From Nocardioides sp. zg-1230 (lineage in GTDB: Bacteria > Actinomycetota > Actinomycetes > Propionibacteriales > Nocardioidaceae), in assembly GCF_013155335.1 (NCBI RefSeq), contig NZ_JABJQZ010000004.1, forward strand, positions 558,001-622,000: a stretch of DNA of 64,000 nt, read 5' to 3'. Position numbers and translations under genes: made by a program. Shown here piece by piece: positions 7,875 to 15,764 of the stretch. Every line of letters starts with the position of its first letter. The first letter of the stretch is position 1. The notes beneath the pieces were generated by a model, which did no database searches, was not told where the DNA came from, and saw only the letters and a program-made list of their open reading frames with translations.

Positions 7875-8351
7875 TCAGAGGGCCTTCACGTACCTGCGGC
7901 ACGGCGAGACGAAGGTCTCCCCGCCGGCGGTGACCTCGTAGGGCAGGTCGCCGGCGTCCGACCAGCCCTGCCGCTCGTAGAACCGGCGCGCCCGCGCATT
8001 GCCCACCACGACCGCCAGCCAGGCTGAGGCGTGGCCGTCGGCAGCCACTCGGCGCTCGGCCTCGGTGAGCAGCTCGGAGGCCAGGCCCGTCCCGCGACCG
8101 GCGGGTGCGACGAACACCTGCTCCACCTCGTCGCCCACCACCATCACGAAGCCCAGCAGCGTGCCGTCGTCATCCACCGCGACAGCGGTGTCCGCCACCC
8201 GCGACGGCGTCCGCTCGCGGAACGCCGCCAGGGTGCGCGCGGCGGTCAGTCCCTCCGGCACGTGCCCGGCGTGACCGTGGTGCCAGCCCTCGTGCCACAG
8301 GTCCGCGACTGCGGCCATGTCGGCGTCGCTGGCCGGTCGGATCGACCTCAT
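7875..8351 (-). CDS. GNAT family N-acetyltransferase
   Basis: A 158-residue acetyl-CoA-dependent acyltransferase of the GNAT fold. The acetyl-CoA pyrophosphate loop is visible as APAGRGTGLASELL (R/QxxGxG/A type). The C-terminal NARARRFYERQGW motif is the classic beta5-alpha4 signature. The substrate is unknown. ATG 8351 has a TAGGGT hexamer ending 6 nt upstream, so the transcript is probably leaderless, and the promoter overlaps the divergent HIT gene promoter. Confidence 0.88.
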   Translation of the reverse strand: MRSIRPASDADMAAVADLWHEGWHHGHAGHVPEGLTAARTLAAFRERTPSRVADTAVAVDDDGTLLGFVMVVGDEVEQVFVAPAGRGTGLASELLTEAERRVAADGHASAWLAVVVGNARARRFYERQGWSDAGDLPYEVTAGGETFVSPCRRYVKAL

Positions 8352-8357
8352 GGCTCC

Positions 8358-8367
8358 ACCCTAGGAT
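8358..8367. promoter_or_regulatory. Overlapping divergent -10 elements for the GNAT and HIT genes
   Basis: The minus-strand hexamer TAGGGT (8363 to 8358) ends 6 nt before ATG 8351. The plus-strand hexamer TAGGAT (8362-8367) ends 7 nt before ATG 8375. The two share bases 8362-8363 inside the palindrome CCTAGG, so RNA polymerase cannot occupy both at once. Confidence 0.6.
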
Positions 8368-8374
8368 CGCAGCC

Positions 8375-8887
8375 ATGAGCGACGGGACGAGTGATGACGG
8401 CCTCGAGCGGATCTGGACGCCCCACCGGATGGCCTACGTCCGCACGGCCGTCGACGACGAGGGCTGCCCGTTCTGCGCGATCCCGTCCCACCCCGACGAG
8501 GAGGCGCTGGTCGTCGCGCGCGGCGAGTCGACGTACGTCGTGCTCAACCTGCACCCCTACAACCCCGGGCACCTGATGGTGCTGCCCTACCGCCACGTCG
8601 CCGACCTCACCGAGCTCACGGCGGAGGAAGCGGCCGAGCTGATGGCGATGACGCAGCAGGCGCTGCGGACCGTGCGACGGGTGAGCCGGCCGCACTCCTT
8701 CAACGTCGGGCTCAACCTCGGCCGGTCCGCCGGCGGCTCGCTGTCCGAGCACCTCCACCAGCACGTGGTGCCGCGCTGGACCGGCGACGCCAACTTCATC
8801 ACCGTGGTCGGCGGCACCAAGATGCTGCCGCAGCTGCTCGAGGACACCCGCGAGCTGCTCGCCGAGGAGTGGTCGCGCACCGCCTAG
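8375..8887 (+). CDS. HIT family hydrolase / AP4A phosphorylase-like
   Basis: A 170-residue histidine-triad protein. The catalytic HxHxHxx motif is EHLHQHVVPRW, near residues 127-137. A CPFCAI cysteine pair near residue 31 is typical of actinobacterial HIT proteins, where it helps bind zinc. The family hydrolyses or phosphorolyses dinucleoside polyphosphates such as Ap4A. In mycobacteria the orthologous gene is next to pgsA. Here four other genes, two on the opposite strand, separate them. ATG 8375 is supported by TAGGAT 7 nt upstream. Confidence 0.88.
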   Translation: MSDGTSDDGLERIWTPHRMAYVRTAVDDEGCPFCAIPSHPDEEALVVARGESTYVVLNLHPYNPGHLMVLPYRHVADLTELTAEEAAELMAMTQQALRTVRRVSRPHSFNVGLNLGRSAGGSLSEHLHQHVVPRWTGDANFITVVGGTKMLPQLLEDTRELLAEEWSRTA

Positions 8888-8897
8888 CGACGTGAGG

Positions 8898-10013
8898 TCA
8901 GCGCCCCTGGAACGCCGTGATCGCCGGGTTCTGGATCCTGCCCTCGCGGATCTCGATGGCGCGACTGATCGTCTCGTCTCCGTCCCATGCCGCTGGTCCC
9001 CTGAGCACGGTCTCGATGAAGGGGAGGAGCGCCTCGCTGTTCTCCCACGTGGCCGAGTCCCAGAGGTAGGACGGGCTGTGGTCGACGGCGTAGTAGTGCA
9101 CGCGGTCGGCGACGGTGAACATCGGCTCGTCGAACGTCGTCGGCACGGCCCAGGAGAAGCCCATGCCCTCGTCGCAGGACACGTCCACGATGAGGCTGCC
9201 CAGCCGGAAGTCGGCCAGGTCCTCGGTGCGCAGGTAGGTCAGCGGCGCCGCGGTGTCCTGCAGCGTGCAGTTCACGACGATGTCCGCCTCGGCCAGGTAG
9301 GGGGCCAGGGGCATCCGTCCGCGCTCGGTGATGACATGGGTGACGACCGGGTCGTCGGGGTGGTGGTCGAACTGCCGGATCCGCACCGAGTGGATGGGTG
9401 AGCCCACCGCAGCAACCCCGCGGGTGGTGAGCACCACCACCTCGTGGACGCCGTGGGCCTTCAGGGCGGTGACCGCGCCGCGCGCGGTGGCGCCGAACCC
9501 GATGACGACCGCACTCAGTCGGCGTCCGTAGTCGCCGGTGATGCCGACGAGCTCCATCGCCTGCAGCACCGTGCAGTAGCCCGCGAGCTCGTTGTTCTTG
9601 TGGAACACGTGGAGTCCGACGTGTCCGTCCGTCGTCCAGTGGTTCATCGCCTCGAAGGCGATCAGCGTGAGCTCGCCGTCGATCGCGAGCTGTGTCATCG
9701 CCCGGTCCTGCACGCAGTGCGGCCATCCCCAGAGGACCTGACCGGGATGCATGGCCGCGACGTCGTCGTGCTGCGGCTTGGGGAGCACCACGACGTCGGA
9801 GTCCCTGAGGATCTCCTCACGCGACGCAAAGCCGGCCACGTGTGGGGCCAGCACGTCGTCGCTGATGCCGAAGTGGGCGGCGTACCCGTGCTCGAGCGTC
9901 GTCCTGGCCGCAATCTCGGGAGCAAGGCGAGAGAGGTGTTCGGGGTGCAGCGGGAGCCGGTGCTCGTTCTCCTTGGCGGACGTGGCGATGACGCCGAGGC
10001 CGAGGAGGCTCAC
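8898..10013 (-). CDS. AlaDH/PNT-family dehydrogenase (carboxyethylornithine synthase or saccharopine dehydrogenase-like)
   Basis: A 371-residue NAD(P)-dependent enzyme of the alanine dehydrogenase/pyridine nucleotide transhydrogenase fold. The N-terminal domain starts GVIATSAKENEHRLPLHP, the usual substrate-binding strand with conserved Lys and Arg. The Rossmann loop is VVIGFGATARGAV near residue 175. The C-terminal part (VDVSCDEGMGFSWA) resembles N5-(carboxyethyl)ornithine synthases more than true alanine dehydrogenases. The exact substrate is uncertain. GTG 10013 overlaps the stop of the upstream 44-codon gene (GTGA), so the pair is translationally coupled. Confidence 0.72.
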   Translation of the reverse strand: MSLLGLGVIATSAKENEHRLPLHPEHLSRLAPEIAARTTLEHGYAAHFGISDDVLAPHVAGFASREEILRDSDVVVLPKPQHDDVAAMHPGQVLWGWPHCVQDRAMTQLAIDGELTLIAFEAMNHWTTDGHVGLHVFHKNNELAGYCTVLQAMELVGITGDYGRRLSAVVIGFGATARGAVTALKAHGVHEVVVLTTRGVAAVGSPIHSVRIRQFDHHPDDPVVTHVITERGRMPLAPYLAEADIVVNCTLQDTAAPLTYLRTEDLADFRLGSLIVDVSCDEGMGFSWAVPTTFDEPMFTVADRVHYYAVDHSPSYLWDSATWENSEALLPFIETVLRGPAAWDGDETISRAIEIREGRIQNPAITAFQGR

Positions 10014-10144
10014 TTCTTCTTCGGCATCAAGGGCTCGGCGGCGTCGTTCTTGCCGGCCGCCTTGGCGTGCTTCTCGGCACGCTTCTCCTTGATGGACTTC
10101 CCTGACTTCTTGGACATGCCCTGCCGCGGCGACTTGTCGCTCAT
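10010..10144 (-). CDS. 44-aa lysine-rich basic protein
   Basis: ATG 10144 to TGA 10012-10010 encodes 44 residues with about 13 lysines, including SKKSGKSIKEKRAEKHAKAA and a C-terminal PKKK. An AGGAG ribosome site precedes the ATG. Its stop overlaps the GTG of the dehydrogenase by two bases. Similar small basic proteins of unknown function (GKSxKEKRAxK) occur in many actinobacteria; the resemblance is from memory and needs a search. It may bind nucleic acid, but nothing here proves it. Confidence 0.7.
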   Translation of the reverse strand: MSDKSPRQGMSKKSGKSIKEKRAEKHAKAAGKNDAAEPLMPKKK

Positions 10145-10202
10145 CGAGGCTCCTCAGTAGGAAGCCTGGATGGCTCCGTCCTGCCACAGTACGCCGCGGC
10201 GC

Positions 10203-10208
10203 TAGCGT
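10203..10208 (+). promoter_or_regulatory. -10 hexamer TAGCGT for the inositol-monophosphatase gene
   Basis: It ends 7 nt before ATG 10216 and lies so close that the in-frame GTG 10207 would fall inside the promoter. It therefore decides the start as 10216 and implies a leaderless transcript. Confidence 0.55.
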
Positions 10209-10215
10209 GGCGGCC

Positions 10216-10989
10216 ATGGATCACCCGCGCCTGGCCGCAGACGCTGCCCTCGCCGCCGACCTCGTGCGGGAGGCGGCACTGCTGGCCGCCCGGATCCGGC
10301 AGGAGGGCCTCGACGTCGAGCGCAAGACCAGCGGCTCCGACATCGTCACCCAGGCCGACACCGCGGCCGAGCGGCTGATCGTGCAGCAGCTCACCGCCGA
10401 GCGCCCCGACGACGCGATCGTGGGCGAGGAGGGCACGTCGAAGCCCGGCTCGTCGGGTCGTACGTGGGTCATCGACCCGGTCGACGGCACCTTCAACTTC
10501 TCCCGCGGCAGCGACTGGTGGTGCACCGCCATCGCCCTGCACGACGAGGACGACGTGCTGCTCGGCGCGGTCCACCACGCCGCCAGCCTGCGCACGTGGG
10601 TCGGAGGCCCCGACCTGCCGAGCACCTGCGACGGCACCCCGCTCGCCCCGCTCCCCGACACGCCCCGCGAGGAGCGCTGCGCCGCGACCTACCTGCACCC
10701 GCCCTTCTTCGCCAGCGAGGTCGGCGAGGCGTTCACCCGCGCACTGGGCCGGGTCGGCACGTTACGGATGTTCGGCTCCGGGACGATGGACACGATGGCC
10801 ATCGCGTCCGGCCAGTGGGACGTGCTCTTCCAGCACTCGGTGGCCGACTGGGATCGGCTCCCGGGGGCCGCGATCATCCGCGGCGCGGGCGGCGAGTCCG
10901 TCGTCGTACCCGCCGCGGGCGTCGACTGGACGGTCTCCGGCGCGCCGTCCGCGGTGGCGGACGTCCGGGCCGCGCTGCTGGACCGGTAG
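10216..10989 (+). CDS. Inositol monophosphatase family protein
   Basis: A 257-residue Mg2+-dependent phosphatase of the IMPase/FIG superfamily. Motif A is WVIDPVDGTFNFSRG (family WxxDPxDGTxxF), near residue 92. An upstream metal ligand lies in AIVGEEG. Motif B is DWDRLPGAAII near residue 214 (family WDxAAG). Likely substrates are inositol-1-phosphate or a related sugar phosphate; histidinol-phosphate is a known alternative for this family. The pgsA-like gene follows after 9 bases, which suggests a link to phosphoinositide synthesis. Confidence 0.85.
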   Translation: MDHPRLAADAALAADLVREAALLAARIRQEGLDVERKTSGSDIVTQADTAAERLIVQQLTAERPDDAIVGEEGTSKPGSSGRTWVIDPVDGTFNFSRGSDWWCTAIALHDEDDVLLGAVHHAASLRTWVGGPDLPSTCDGTPLAPLPDTPREERCAATYLHPPFFASEVGEAFTRALGRVGTLRMFGSGTMDTMAIASGQWDVLFQHSVADWDRLPGAAIIRGAGGESVVVPAAGVDWTVSGAPSAVADVRAALLDR

Positions 10990-10992
10990 CCT
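10987..10992 (+). promoter_or_regulatory. -10 hexamer TAGCCT for the PI-phosphate synthase gene
   Basis: It includes the stop codon of the preceding gene and ends 6 nt before GTG 10999. No Shine-Dalgarno is present. This suggests a separate leaderless promoter in addition to read-through. Confidence 0.45.
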
Positions 10993-10998
10993 GCCGCC

Positions 10999-11622
10999 GT
11001 GCTCGACAGGTTCAAGCAGTTCTGGCAGGGCGTCATGCTCGCGCCCTTCGTCAACCTGTTCATCCGCCTCGGCATCAGCCCCGACGTCGTGACGCTCGTC
11101 GGCACGCTCGGGGTCAGCTTCGGCGCCCTGTTCTTCTTCTCCCAGGGCTGGGTGTGGCAGGGCGTCCTCTTCATCACCGCCTTCGTGTTCAGCGACCTCG
11201 TCGACGGCGCGATGGCCCGCAAGCTCGGCCGCAAGGACGACTTCGGCGCCTTCCTCGACTCCACCCTCGACCGGGTCGCCGACGGCGCGCTGTTCGGCGG
11301 GCTGGCGCTCTATTTCGCGTGGCACGCCGAGAGCCACCTCTATCTCGTGCTGTGCCTGGTCGTCCTGGTCATGGGTGCGGTGACGTCGTACGCCCGGGCC
11401 AAGGCCGACCACCTCGGCTACGACGCCAAGGTCGGCATCGCCGAGCGGCCCGACCGCCTCGTGGGGATGCTCGTGCCCGCCTTCTTCGCCGACCTCCTCG
11501 ACCTGTGGATCCTGCTCGAGGTCGCCCTCTGGGCGCTCGCGGTCGCGGCGACCGTGACCGTCGCGCAGCGCATCTGGGTCGTACGTCGCCAGGCGCTGGC
11601 GCGCGCCGCGGCACAAGGCTGA
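10999..11622 (+). CDS. pgsA: CDP-alcohol phosphatidyltransferase, likely phosphatidylinositol-phosphate synthase
   Basis: A 207-residue integral membrane enzyme with the CDP-alcohol phosphotransferase signature DG-x2-AR-x8-G-x3-D-x3-D, seen as [20 protein letters not shown] followed by TLD near residues 71-93. The segment [12 protein letters not shown]...GIAERPDRL matches the actinobacterial PI-phosphate synthase branch (Rv2612c type), which condenses CDP-diacylglycerol with inositol-1-phosphate. About six hydrophobic helices surround these motifs. The acyltransferase and PimA mannosyltransferase genes that usually follow are absent here; pdxS comes next. Confidence 0.85.
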   Translation: MLDRFKQFWQGVMLAPFVNLFIRLGISPDVVTLVGTLGVSFGALFFFSQGWVWQGVLFITAFVFSDLVDGAMARKLGRKDDFGAFLDSTLDRVADGALFGGLALYFAWHAESHLYLVLCLVVLVMGAVTSYARAKADHLGYDAKVGIAERPDRLVGMLVPAFFADLLDLWILLEVALWALAVAATVTVAQRIWVVRRQALARAAAQG

Positions 11623-11674
11623 TCAAGCGATCGACCACCGTGCTCCCGGTGCATCCTTTCGGATGAGGCCGCAC

Positions 11675-11680
11675 TACGAT
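11675..11680 (+). promoter_or_regulatory. -10 hexamer TACGAT for pdxS
   Basis: It ends 6 nt before ATG 11687. It supports this ATG over an in-frame ATG at 11663 and implies a leaderless mRNA. Confidence 0.5.
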
Positions 11681-11686
11681 CGGAGC

Positions 11687-12595
11687 ATGGCTGAGCACAC
11701 CCCCCAGACCCCCATCGAGCACGGCACGAGCCGCGTCAAGCGCGGCATGGCCGAGATGCTCAAGGGCGGCGTCATCATGGACGTCGTCACCCCCGACCAG
11801 GCCAAGATCGCCGAGGACGCCGGCGCCGTTGCGGTGATGGCGCTCGAGCGGGTCCCGGCCGACATCCGCGCCCAGGGCGGCGTGTCCCGGATGAGCGACC
11901 CCGACATGATCGACGGCATCATCGAGGCCGTCTCGATCCCGGTGATGGCCAAGGCCCGCATCGGCCACTTCGCCGAGGCGCAGGTCCTGCAGTCGCTCGG
12001 CGTGGACTACATCGACGAGTCCGAGGTGCTGACCCCGGCCGACTACACCAACCACATCGACAAGTGGGCCTTCACCGTCCCGTTCGTGTGCGGTGCGACC
12101 AACCTCGGTGAGGCGCTGCGCCGCATCACCGAAGGCGCGGCGATGATCCGCTCCAAGGGCGAGGCCGGCACCGGCGACGTCTCCAACGCCGTCATGCACA
12201 TGCGCACCATCGGGGGCGAGCTGCGGCGGCTGCACAGCCTGTCGGAGGACGAGCTCTACGTCGCGGCCAAGGAGCTGCAGGCCCCCTACGAGCTGGTCAA
12301 GGAGGTCGCGGCCGCGGGCAAGCTGCCGGTCGTCCTCTTCACCGCCGGCGGCATCGCCACCCCGGCCGACGCCGCGATGATGATGCAGCTCGGCGCTGAG
12401 GGCGTCTTCGTCGGCTCGGGCATCTTCAAGTCCGGCAACCCGGCCCAGCGCGCCGAGGCCATCGTCAAGGCCACGACCTTCCACGACGACCCCGACGTGG
12501 TCGCGAAGGTCTCCCGCGGCCTGGGCGAGGCCATGGTCGGCATCAACGTCGACGAGATCCCGCAGCCGCACCGCCTGGCCGAGCGCGGCTGGTGA
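11687..12595 (+). CDS. pdxS: Pyridoxal 5'-phosphate synthase, synthase subunit PdxS
   Basis: A 302-residue (beta/alpha)8-barrel enzyme that builds PLP from ribose 5-phosphate, glyceraldehyde 3-phosphate and ammonia delivered by PdxT. The N-terminal [19 protein letters not shown] and the segment [20 protein letters not shown] are near-invariant in the family. [14 protein letters not shown] and [10 protein letters not shown] carry lysines typical of the active site, and [13 protein letters not shown] and FVGSGIFKS form the phosphate site. Its partner pdxT lies 2.5 kb downstream, beyond three minus-strand genes. A strong hairpin terminator follows the stop. Confidence 0.97.
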   Translation: MAEHTPQTPIEHGTSRVKRGMAEMLKGGVIMDVVTPDQAKIAEDAGAVAVMALERVPADIRAQGGVSRMSDPDMIDGIIEAVSIPVMAKARIGHFAEAQVLQSLGVDYIDESEVLTPADYTNHIDKWAFTVPFVCGATNLGEALRRITEGAAMIRSKGEAGTGDVSNAVMHMRTIGGELRRLHSLSEDELYVAAKELQAPYELVKEVAAAGKLPVVLFTAGGIATPADAAMMMQLGAEGVFVGSGIFKSGNPAQRAEAIVKATTFHDDPDVVAKVSRGLGEAMVGINVDEIPQPHRLAERGW

Positions 12596-12601
12596 CGCCG
12601 C

Positions 12602-12629
12602 GCCGCGGCGGGCTCAGCCCCGCCGCGGC
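12602..12629. terminator. Bidirectional terminator between pdxS and the VOC gene
   Basis: A perfect 11-bp stem, GCCGCGGCGGG (12602-12612) with CCCGCCGCGGC (12619-12629), has a 6-base loop. It begins 6 bases after the pdxS stop. The stop codon of the convergent VOC gene lies in the loop, so the terminator is partly coding. No T-tract is present. Confidence 0.65.
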
Positions 12630-13012
12630 TCCCCGGCGTACGTCCCGAAGGACCACTGGTTGCCCTCCGCGTCCGTGACGCGGACCTCCCTGCTGCCGTA
12701 GTCCCGCTCGACGACGGGCGAGGGGTCGAGCCCCGCCTCGACGGCCCGGCGGTGCACGGCGTCGACGTCGGAGGCGACGACGTACGCCGCCGTGGTGCCG
12801 GGCTGCTGCGTGAACGGGCCGTCCGGCTTGTGGCACCCGAGCATCACCCCGCCGCCCTCGGGCCAGTCGAGCTGGGCGTGCTGCACGACGCCCGCCTGGT
12901 CACGGTAGGCGGCGGTCTCCTCGAAGCCGAGGGCCACGAGCGTGCGGATGACGAGGTCGGGGTCGTGGGCCTGCAGGGCGGGCCAGACGGCGGTGCGGTG
13001 GTGTTCGCTCAT
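12614..13012 (-). CDS. VOC (glyoxalase/bleomycin-resistance fold) family protein
   Basis: A 132-residue protein with the paired beta-alpha-beta3 layout of the vicinal oxygen chelate superfamily. It begins with a paired-module strand (AVWPALQAHDPDLVIRTLVA) and has a second module around AAYVVASDVDAVHRRA. The C-terminal VTDAEGNQWSFGTYAGE is a typical VOC ending with the metal-ligand-type Glu/Asp. ATG 13012 overlaps the stop of the AraC-type regulator (ATGA), so the two genes form a coupled operon. The substrate is unknown. Confidence 0.82.
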   Translation of the reverse strand: MSEHHRTAVWPALQAHDPDLVIRTLVALGFEETAAYRDQAGVVQHAQLDWPEGGGVMLGCHKPDGPFTQQPGTTAAYVVASDVDAVHRRAVEAGLDPSPVVERDYGSREVRVTDAEGNQWSFGTYAGEPRRG

Positions 13013-13887
13013 GCCGACGATGCTGCCGCGGCGCCGGCCGGAGCGCCTTGGACATTTGCGAACTCCGCGGCGAGCCAGGCCGACGGCCCGAGCCCGGCGA
13101 ACTCGTGGAAGTCCCGCACCAGGTGGGACTGGTCGTAGTAGCCCGTCCGGGCGGCCACGTGCGCCAGCGACGAGCCGGCGGACGCCGCGGCGACCACCTC
13201 CCGGCGCGCGGTGTCGAAGCGGGCGAGCCGCTGGAGCGTCTTGGGGCCGTGGCCCGTCTCGGCCGTGAGCAGCTGGGTCAGCCGCCGGCGGCTGTAGCCC
13301 ACCGAGTCGGCGACGTCTGCGACCGCCCGGGGCGCCGGGCCGGTGAGCAGCCGCCACGCCTCCTCCACCTCGGGCCGCGGGTCGCTGGGGGAGGTGCCAC
13401 GGTCCGCGCGGTCGAGCAGTCGCAGCAAGAACCGGCTGACTGCGGCGTACCTCCCAGGCCAGTCGGGCGCCGCGTGCAGGTCCTCGACCACCCGGTCGAC
13501 CTCGTCGCCGAGCAGGTCGCCGGCGTCCCAGCTCGCGACCGGAAGCTCGGCGGCCGGCACGCCCAGCAGGCGCTGCACGCCCACCGGGCGGAGGGTCAGC
13601 TGCACCCCGGCCCACCTGCCGGGCTGCTCGACCATCGCTGCCCGGGTGTGGAGCCCGCCGAGGCTGACCCACTGCGCGTCGCGCACCCCGTCGCTCCAGG
13701 CCTGCTCGGTCGGGGCGGTCCGCAGCGGCTGGTCGAGGCTCAGCACGAGGGTCAGCCCTGCGGACGGCAGCCCCCGGTGCACCCCGGGCGCGAGTCCGTC
13801 GGCGGAGTAGCCGTCCATCGCGACGACGTGACGGGCGAGCGGCGCCGGGACCCGCGCCGCCGGCAGGTGCTCCCACGCCCCGACCAT
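13009..13887 (-). CDS. AraC family transcriptional regulator
   Basis: A 292-residue protein with a C-terminal double-HTH AraC domain (about residues 185-280: VADVADSVGYSRRRLTQLL, then HVAARTGYYDQSHLVRDFHE and FAGLGPSAW). The N-terminal half is a putative ligand-binding domain of the DUF6597/AraC type. ATG 13887 has CACACT ending 6 nt upstream, a variant -10 also seen at 4277. An upstream in-frame ATG at 13923 is less likely. It is coupled to the VOC gene and may regulate it. Confidence 0.85.
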   Translation of the reverse strand: MVGAWEHLPAARVPAPLARHVVAMDGYSADGLAPGVHRGLPSAGLTLVLSLDQPLRTAPTEQAWSDGVRDAQWVSLGGLHTRAAMVEQPGRWAGVQLTLRPVGVQRLLGVPAAELPVASWDAGDLLGDEVDRVVEDLHAAPDWPGRYAAVSRFLLRLLDRADRGTSPSDPRPEVEEAWRLLTGPAPRAVADVADSVGYSRRRLTQLLTAETGHGPKTLQRLARFDTARREVVAAASAGSSLAHVAARTGYYDQSHLVRDFHEFAGLGPSAWLAAEFANVQGAPAGAAAASSA

Positions 13888-13941
13888 CCGTCGAGTGTGC
13901 CGCACCCTCCGGCGCGGCGTCACGCCCCGGTGCAGGTCGGG

Positions 13942-15084
13942 TCAGCGCACGGCGCGGGTCAGCACGCGGGCGGCGTTCGTGAAGCCGTACGCCGCCTCGC
14001 CGGGCTGGGCGGGCAGGCCCAGGCGGACCACCATCGTGCGCGTCGTCGGGTCGACGAGCAGCACCTGCCCGCCGAAGCCGAGAGCGGCGAAGACCTCCTC
14101 CGGCGCCGACGGCGCGAGCTGTCCGGACACTGGGCGCAGCGGCTGTCCCTGCGCGTCGACCGCGTCGGTCGCGCCGCGGAGCGCACCGGGACGGTTGAGC
14201 CACCACAGGTAGCCGTATGCCGCGTTGTGCACCGTCGAGGACCGGCCGACCGCGCGCCTGACGTAGCTGCGGTCGAGGAGGCGCCTGCCGCCCACCTTGC
14301 CGCCGCCCAGGTGGAGCCGGCCCAGCCGGGCGATGTCGAGGCAGGTGGTGCGCAGCCCGTAGAAGACGGCCGCGTCGTCCGCGCGGTCGGTGATGAAGCT
14401 GGTGCGGGTCATCCCGAGCGGCTCGAACAGCCGCTTCCTCGCGAAGCGTGCCACCGGCATGCCGGTCGCCCGCTCCAGCACCGGCTCGAGGACCTGGATG
14501 GCGGCGTTGTTGTAGGCCCACGCGCTGGCGGGGGCGTGCTGCTGGGGGAGCGAGACGGCGTACCGCGTTCGGCTCCGGGCGGCGAGGAGGTCCGCGTAGT
14601 CCGACTGCATCGACCAGTAGCGGCCGCTGTCGTTGGAGAGCAGGTTGCGCACCGTCACCGACTCCGACGGCGTGCCGCGCCACTGGGGCACGTAGGTCGA
14701 GACCGGGTCGTCGAGGCGCAGGTCGCCGTCGCGCACCGCGATGCCCACCAGCGTGCTCGTGACCGACTTGGTGATCGAGAAGACCTCGCGCGGCTCGTCG
14801 CGTGGGAGCCGCCAGCTCCACTCGCCGGCGAGCCGCCCGTCCCGCACCACCGCGAAGCAGGTGGAGTCCAGGCGGCGGGCCTCGGCCGCGCCGCGCCTGA
14901 TCGCCCGGGCGCGCAGCCCGAGGCTCGACGGCGTCGCCGCGGGCCATCCCTCCACCGACCGGGGCGCCGGCCTGCTGTCGATGCCGGTGCCCTCCCGATC
15001 GACGGCTGCGCCGGCTGCGGTCGGCACGCTGCCGGCGGCGAGCGTGGCACCCAGCAGGACGGCGAGCAGACGGCGGAGCCTCAT
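13942..15084 (-). CDS. Secreted serine hydrolase, beta-lactamase / class C family
   Basis: A 380-residue protein with an N-terminal signal peptide ([19 protein letters not shown], cleavage near residue 26). The catalytic SxxK is SITKS near residue 112, and the second motif YxN is AYNNAA near residue 190. The family includes penicillin-binding-like peptidases, esterases and class C beta-lactamases; the third KTG-type motif is not obvious, so an esterase or D-aminopeptidase role is as likely as beta-lactam hydrolysis. ATG 15084 has TAGGCT ending 8 nt upstream. It is divergent from pdxT. Confidence 0.83.
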   Translation of the reverse strand: MRLRRLLAVLLGATLAAGSVPTAAGAAVDREGTGIDSRPAPRSVEGWPAATPSSLGLRARAIRRGAAEARRLDSTCFAVVRDGRLAGEWSWRLPRDEPREVFSITKSVTSTLVGIAVRDGDLRLDDPVSTYVPQWRGTPSESVTVRNLLSNDSGRYWSMQSDYADLLAARSRTRYAVSLPQQHAPASAWAYNNAAIQVLEPVLERATGMPVARFARKRLFEPLGMTRTSFITDRADDAAVFYGLRTTCLDIARLGRLHLGGGKVGGRRLLDRSYVRRAVGRSSTVHNAAYGYLWWLNRPGALRGATDAVDAQGQPLRPVSGQLAPSAPEEVFAALGFGGQVLLVDPTTRTMVVRLGLPAQPGEAAYGFTNAARVLTRAVR

Positions 15085-15092
15085 GGGGCGTG

Positions 15093-15098
15093 AGCCTA
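15093..15098 (-). promoter_or_regulatory. -10 hexamer TAGGCT for the serine hydrolase gene
   Basis: On the minus strand it ends 8 nt before ATG 15084, with no ribosome-binding site between. It lies 18 bases from the divergent pdxT -10 element. Confidence 0.45.
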
Positions 15099-15116
15099 CG
15101 ACCGGGAGGGCGGTCC

Positions 15117-15122
15117 TAGGAT
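15117..15122 (+). promoter_or_regulatory. -10 hexamer TAGGAT for pdxT
   Basis: It ends 8 nt before GTG 15131. A small dyad, GATCG-G-CGATC (15120-15130), overlaps the hexamer and abuts the start codon and could be an operator. It implies that pdxT has its own leaderless promoter apart from pdxS. Confidence 0.5.
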
Positions 15123-15130
15123 CGGCGATC

Positions 15131-15727
15131 GTGAATCCGACCATCGGCGTGCTCGCGCTGCAGGGCGACGTGCGCGAGCACCTGGCCGTCCTGCGGTCCC
15201 TGGGCGCGGACCCGATCTCCGTACGCCGTCCCGCCGAGCTCGCCGCGTGCGACGGCCTCGTCATCCCGGGCGGCGAGTCCACGACGATGGTCAAGCTGGC
15301 CCGGATCTTCGACCTGCTCGAGCCGCTGCGCGACGCCGTACGCGGTGGGCTGCCCGCCTTCGGGACGTGCGCCGGGATGATCATGCTGGCCGACCGCATC
15401 GAGGACGGCGCCGTCGGTCAGGAGACCATCGGCGGGCTGCACATCACCGTGCGGCGCAACGCCTTCGGCCGCCAGGTGGACTCCTTCGAGGAGGACCTCC
15501 ACGTCGACGGCCTGGCCGACCCCGTGCGGGCGGTGTTCATCCGCGCGCCGTGGGTCGAGGCGGTCGACGACGACGTCGACGTGCTGGCCCGGGTGGAGGT
15601 CGGGCCCGCCGCGGGTAGGATCGTCGCGGTCCGTCAAGGCCCCCTGATGGCGACCTCGTTCCATCCCGAGGTCGGCAGCGACGGCCGGGTCCACGGCATG
15701 TTCGTGGACCTGGTGCGCTCGGCCTGA
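15131..15727 (+). CDS. pdxT: Pyridoxal 5'-phosphate synthase, glutaminase subunit PdxT
   Basis: A 198-residue class I glutamine amidotransferase that supplies ammonia to PdxS. It opens with the family signature [24 protein letters not shown] forms the oxyanion region. The nucleophile Cys is in [10 protein letters not shown] near residue 79, and the His/Glu pair is in TSFHPEVG near residues 178-180. It is separated from pdxS by an inverted three-gene cassette but keeps its usual downstream neighbour yebC. Confidence 0.96.
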   Translation: MNPTIGVLALQGDVREHLAVLRSLGADPISVRRPAELAACDGLVIPGGESTTMVKLARIFDLLEPLRDAVRGGLPAFGTCAGMIMLADRIEDGAVGQETIGGLHITVRRNAFGRQVDSFEEDLHVDGLADPVRAVFIRAPWVEAVDDDVDVLARVEVGPAAGRIVAVRQGPLMATSFHPEVGSDGRVHGMFVDLVRSA

Positions 15728-15764
15728 GGACCGCACAGACGCACAGCGACGGATAGAGGAACTC

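Noticed and set aside
12614..14947. A long minus-strand frame that would fuse the serine hydrolase, AraC and VOC regions
   Set aside because: Only its last 132 codons (the VOC protein) have a family signature. The rest is out of frame with the hydrolase and AraC genes.
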